Assembly (NCBI RefSeq): GCF_001949145.1
Contig: NW_019091549.1
Span: 124,001 to 188,000, forward strand
Length of the DNA: 64,000 nucleotides
Reading direction: 5' to 3'
From: Acanthaster planci
Taxonomy: Eukaryota > Echinodermata > Asteroidea > Valvatida > Acanthasteridae
Part shown: positions 63,475 through 64,000 of the stretch, in pieces
How positions within the stretch are numbered: the stretch's first letter is position 1
How the letters are laid out: each line of letters begins with the position of its first letter
Translations under genes and position numbers: made by a program
The notes under the pieces: model-generated
Told to the model about the DNA's origin: nothing
What the model saw: the letters and a program-made list of their open reading frames with translations, nothing else
Database searches by the model: none

Positions 63475-64000
63475 GTATGGTGGCATGAATCTCTCCACCA
63501 TCTCATTTGTTTTGGTGTTACTTTCATATTTCTGTAAAAAAACACACTGATAACCAAAAGCTGAATCCAAGTTGCTTTCTTTTTTCAGTGAAAAGCCATT
63601 GACCTTAACTGTTCTTTAAATTCCAAAACACTTTCATAATTGCATCCAGTAATTCAGAGCAAACTTTCAAAGATGTTGCAAGTGGGCGTACATCAAAAGA
63701 GTTGAACTTACACAGAAACGTTGCATTTTAATTGATTGTTTGCACTCCACAAGACAGAGCAGTCAATATCAACATTGGACAGTGAGTTTTGAACTGGTTT
63801 TGAAGAAACATCAAGCAGTTCTGGAATTTTGGAAGGGAATGGGGACAATCAGCTGAAGTTACAAGATGATGAATTTGTTATTTTCAAGAGTTTAGTTTTT
63901 GGTTTGACAGTATATATTATTCTGTCACCATTTTTCTGTGAAGGAGAAACAGTTCTGTCAGATTTCTTCCGGCCAACACAATATGCGTACCTTGGCATCT
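63475..64000 (+). other. Collagen intron 13, incomplete
   Basis: AT-rich sequence follows the GTATGG donor up to the window edge. I see no exon in it. Confidence 0.6.

Noticed and set aside
1-64000. CRISPR array, bacterial defence system or viral gene block
   Set aside because: There are no regularly spaced direct repeats, no operon-like compact genes and no recognisable viral proteins; the genes are intron-rich animal genes.

Overview
The window is animal nuclear DNA. Coding sequence is split into short exons by GT-AG introns, the products are metazoan mitochondrial and extracellular-matrix proteins, and introns and spacers carry small inverted-repeat elements and simple repeats. The gene content, the frequent TACATGTA-like words and the mid-sized introns suggest a marine invertebrate deuterostome. 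An amphioxus-like animal is my best guess, but the sequence alone does not prove it.

Three genes lie head to tail on the + strand. (1) Positions 93-5342 hold the last six exons visible of the mitochondrial processing peptidase alpha subunit (PMPCA); its 5' part is upstream of the window. (2) Positions 9248-37762 hold a complete laminin-type chain gene of 24 exons. Its spliced length is 5727 nt, 1908 codons plus stop, with every splice phase matching. Domain order is signal peptide, LN, four LE modules, a short LE running into a beta-type LF domain, four LE modules, an L4 (type IV A) domain, two LE modules, and a coiled-coil arm of about 580 residues with no LG domains. The LN domain and the start of the coil look gamma-like, while LF is normally a beta (or alpha3/alpha5) feature, so the chain is a mosaic. 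(3) Positions 41025-63474 hold the first 13 exons of a TSPN-domain collagen: signal peptide, a 10.5 kb intron, TSPN domain, a Pro/Thr-rich linker and the start of the triple helix. Its exons of 162, 54, 99, 45 and 99 bp are the sizes typical of fibrillar collagens. The gene runs off the right edge.

The products act in two places: PMPCA removes presequences in the mitochondrial matrix, while the laminin and the collagen are secreted matrix proteins. Human 9q34 also carries PMPCA, the gamma-laminin LAMC3 and the TSPN collagen COL5A1, so this trio may be an old linkage group.

The non-coding DNA holds at least six foldback or MITE-like elements, one of them with Tc1/mariner-like ends and one containing a tRNA-type T arm. 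It also holds an inverted dispersed repeat pair of about 430-470 bp, other dispersed repeat families, a minisatellite of about 68 bp units, tandem duplications and a 34-base assembly gap. I saw no structural RNA gene, CRISPR array, bacterial operon or viral gene.
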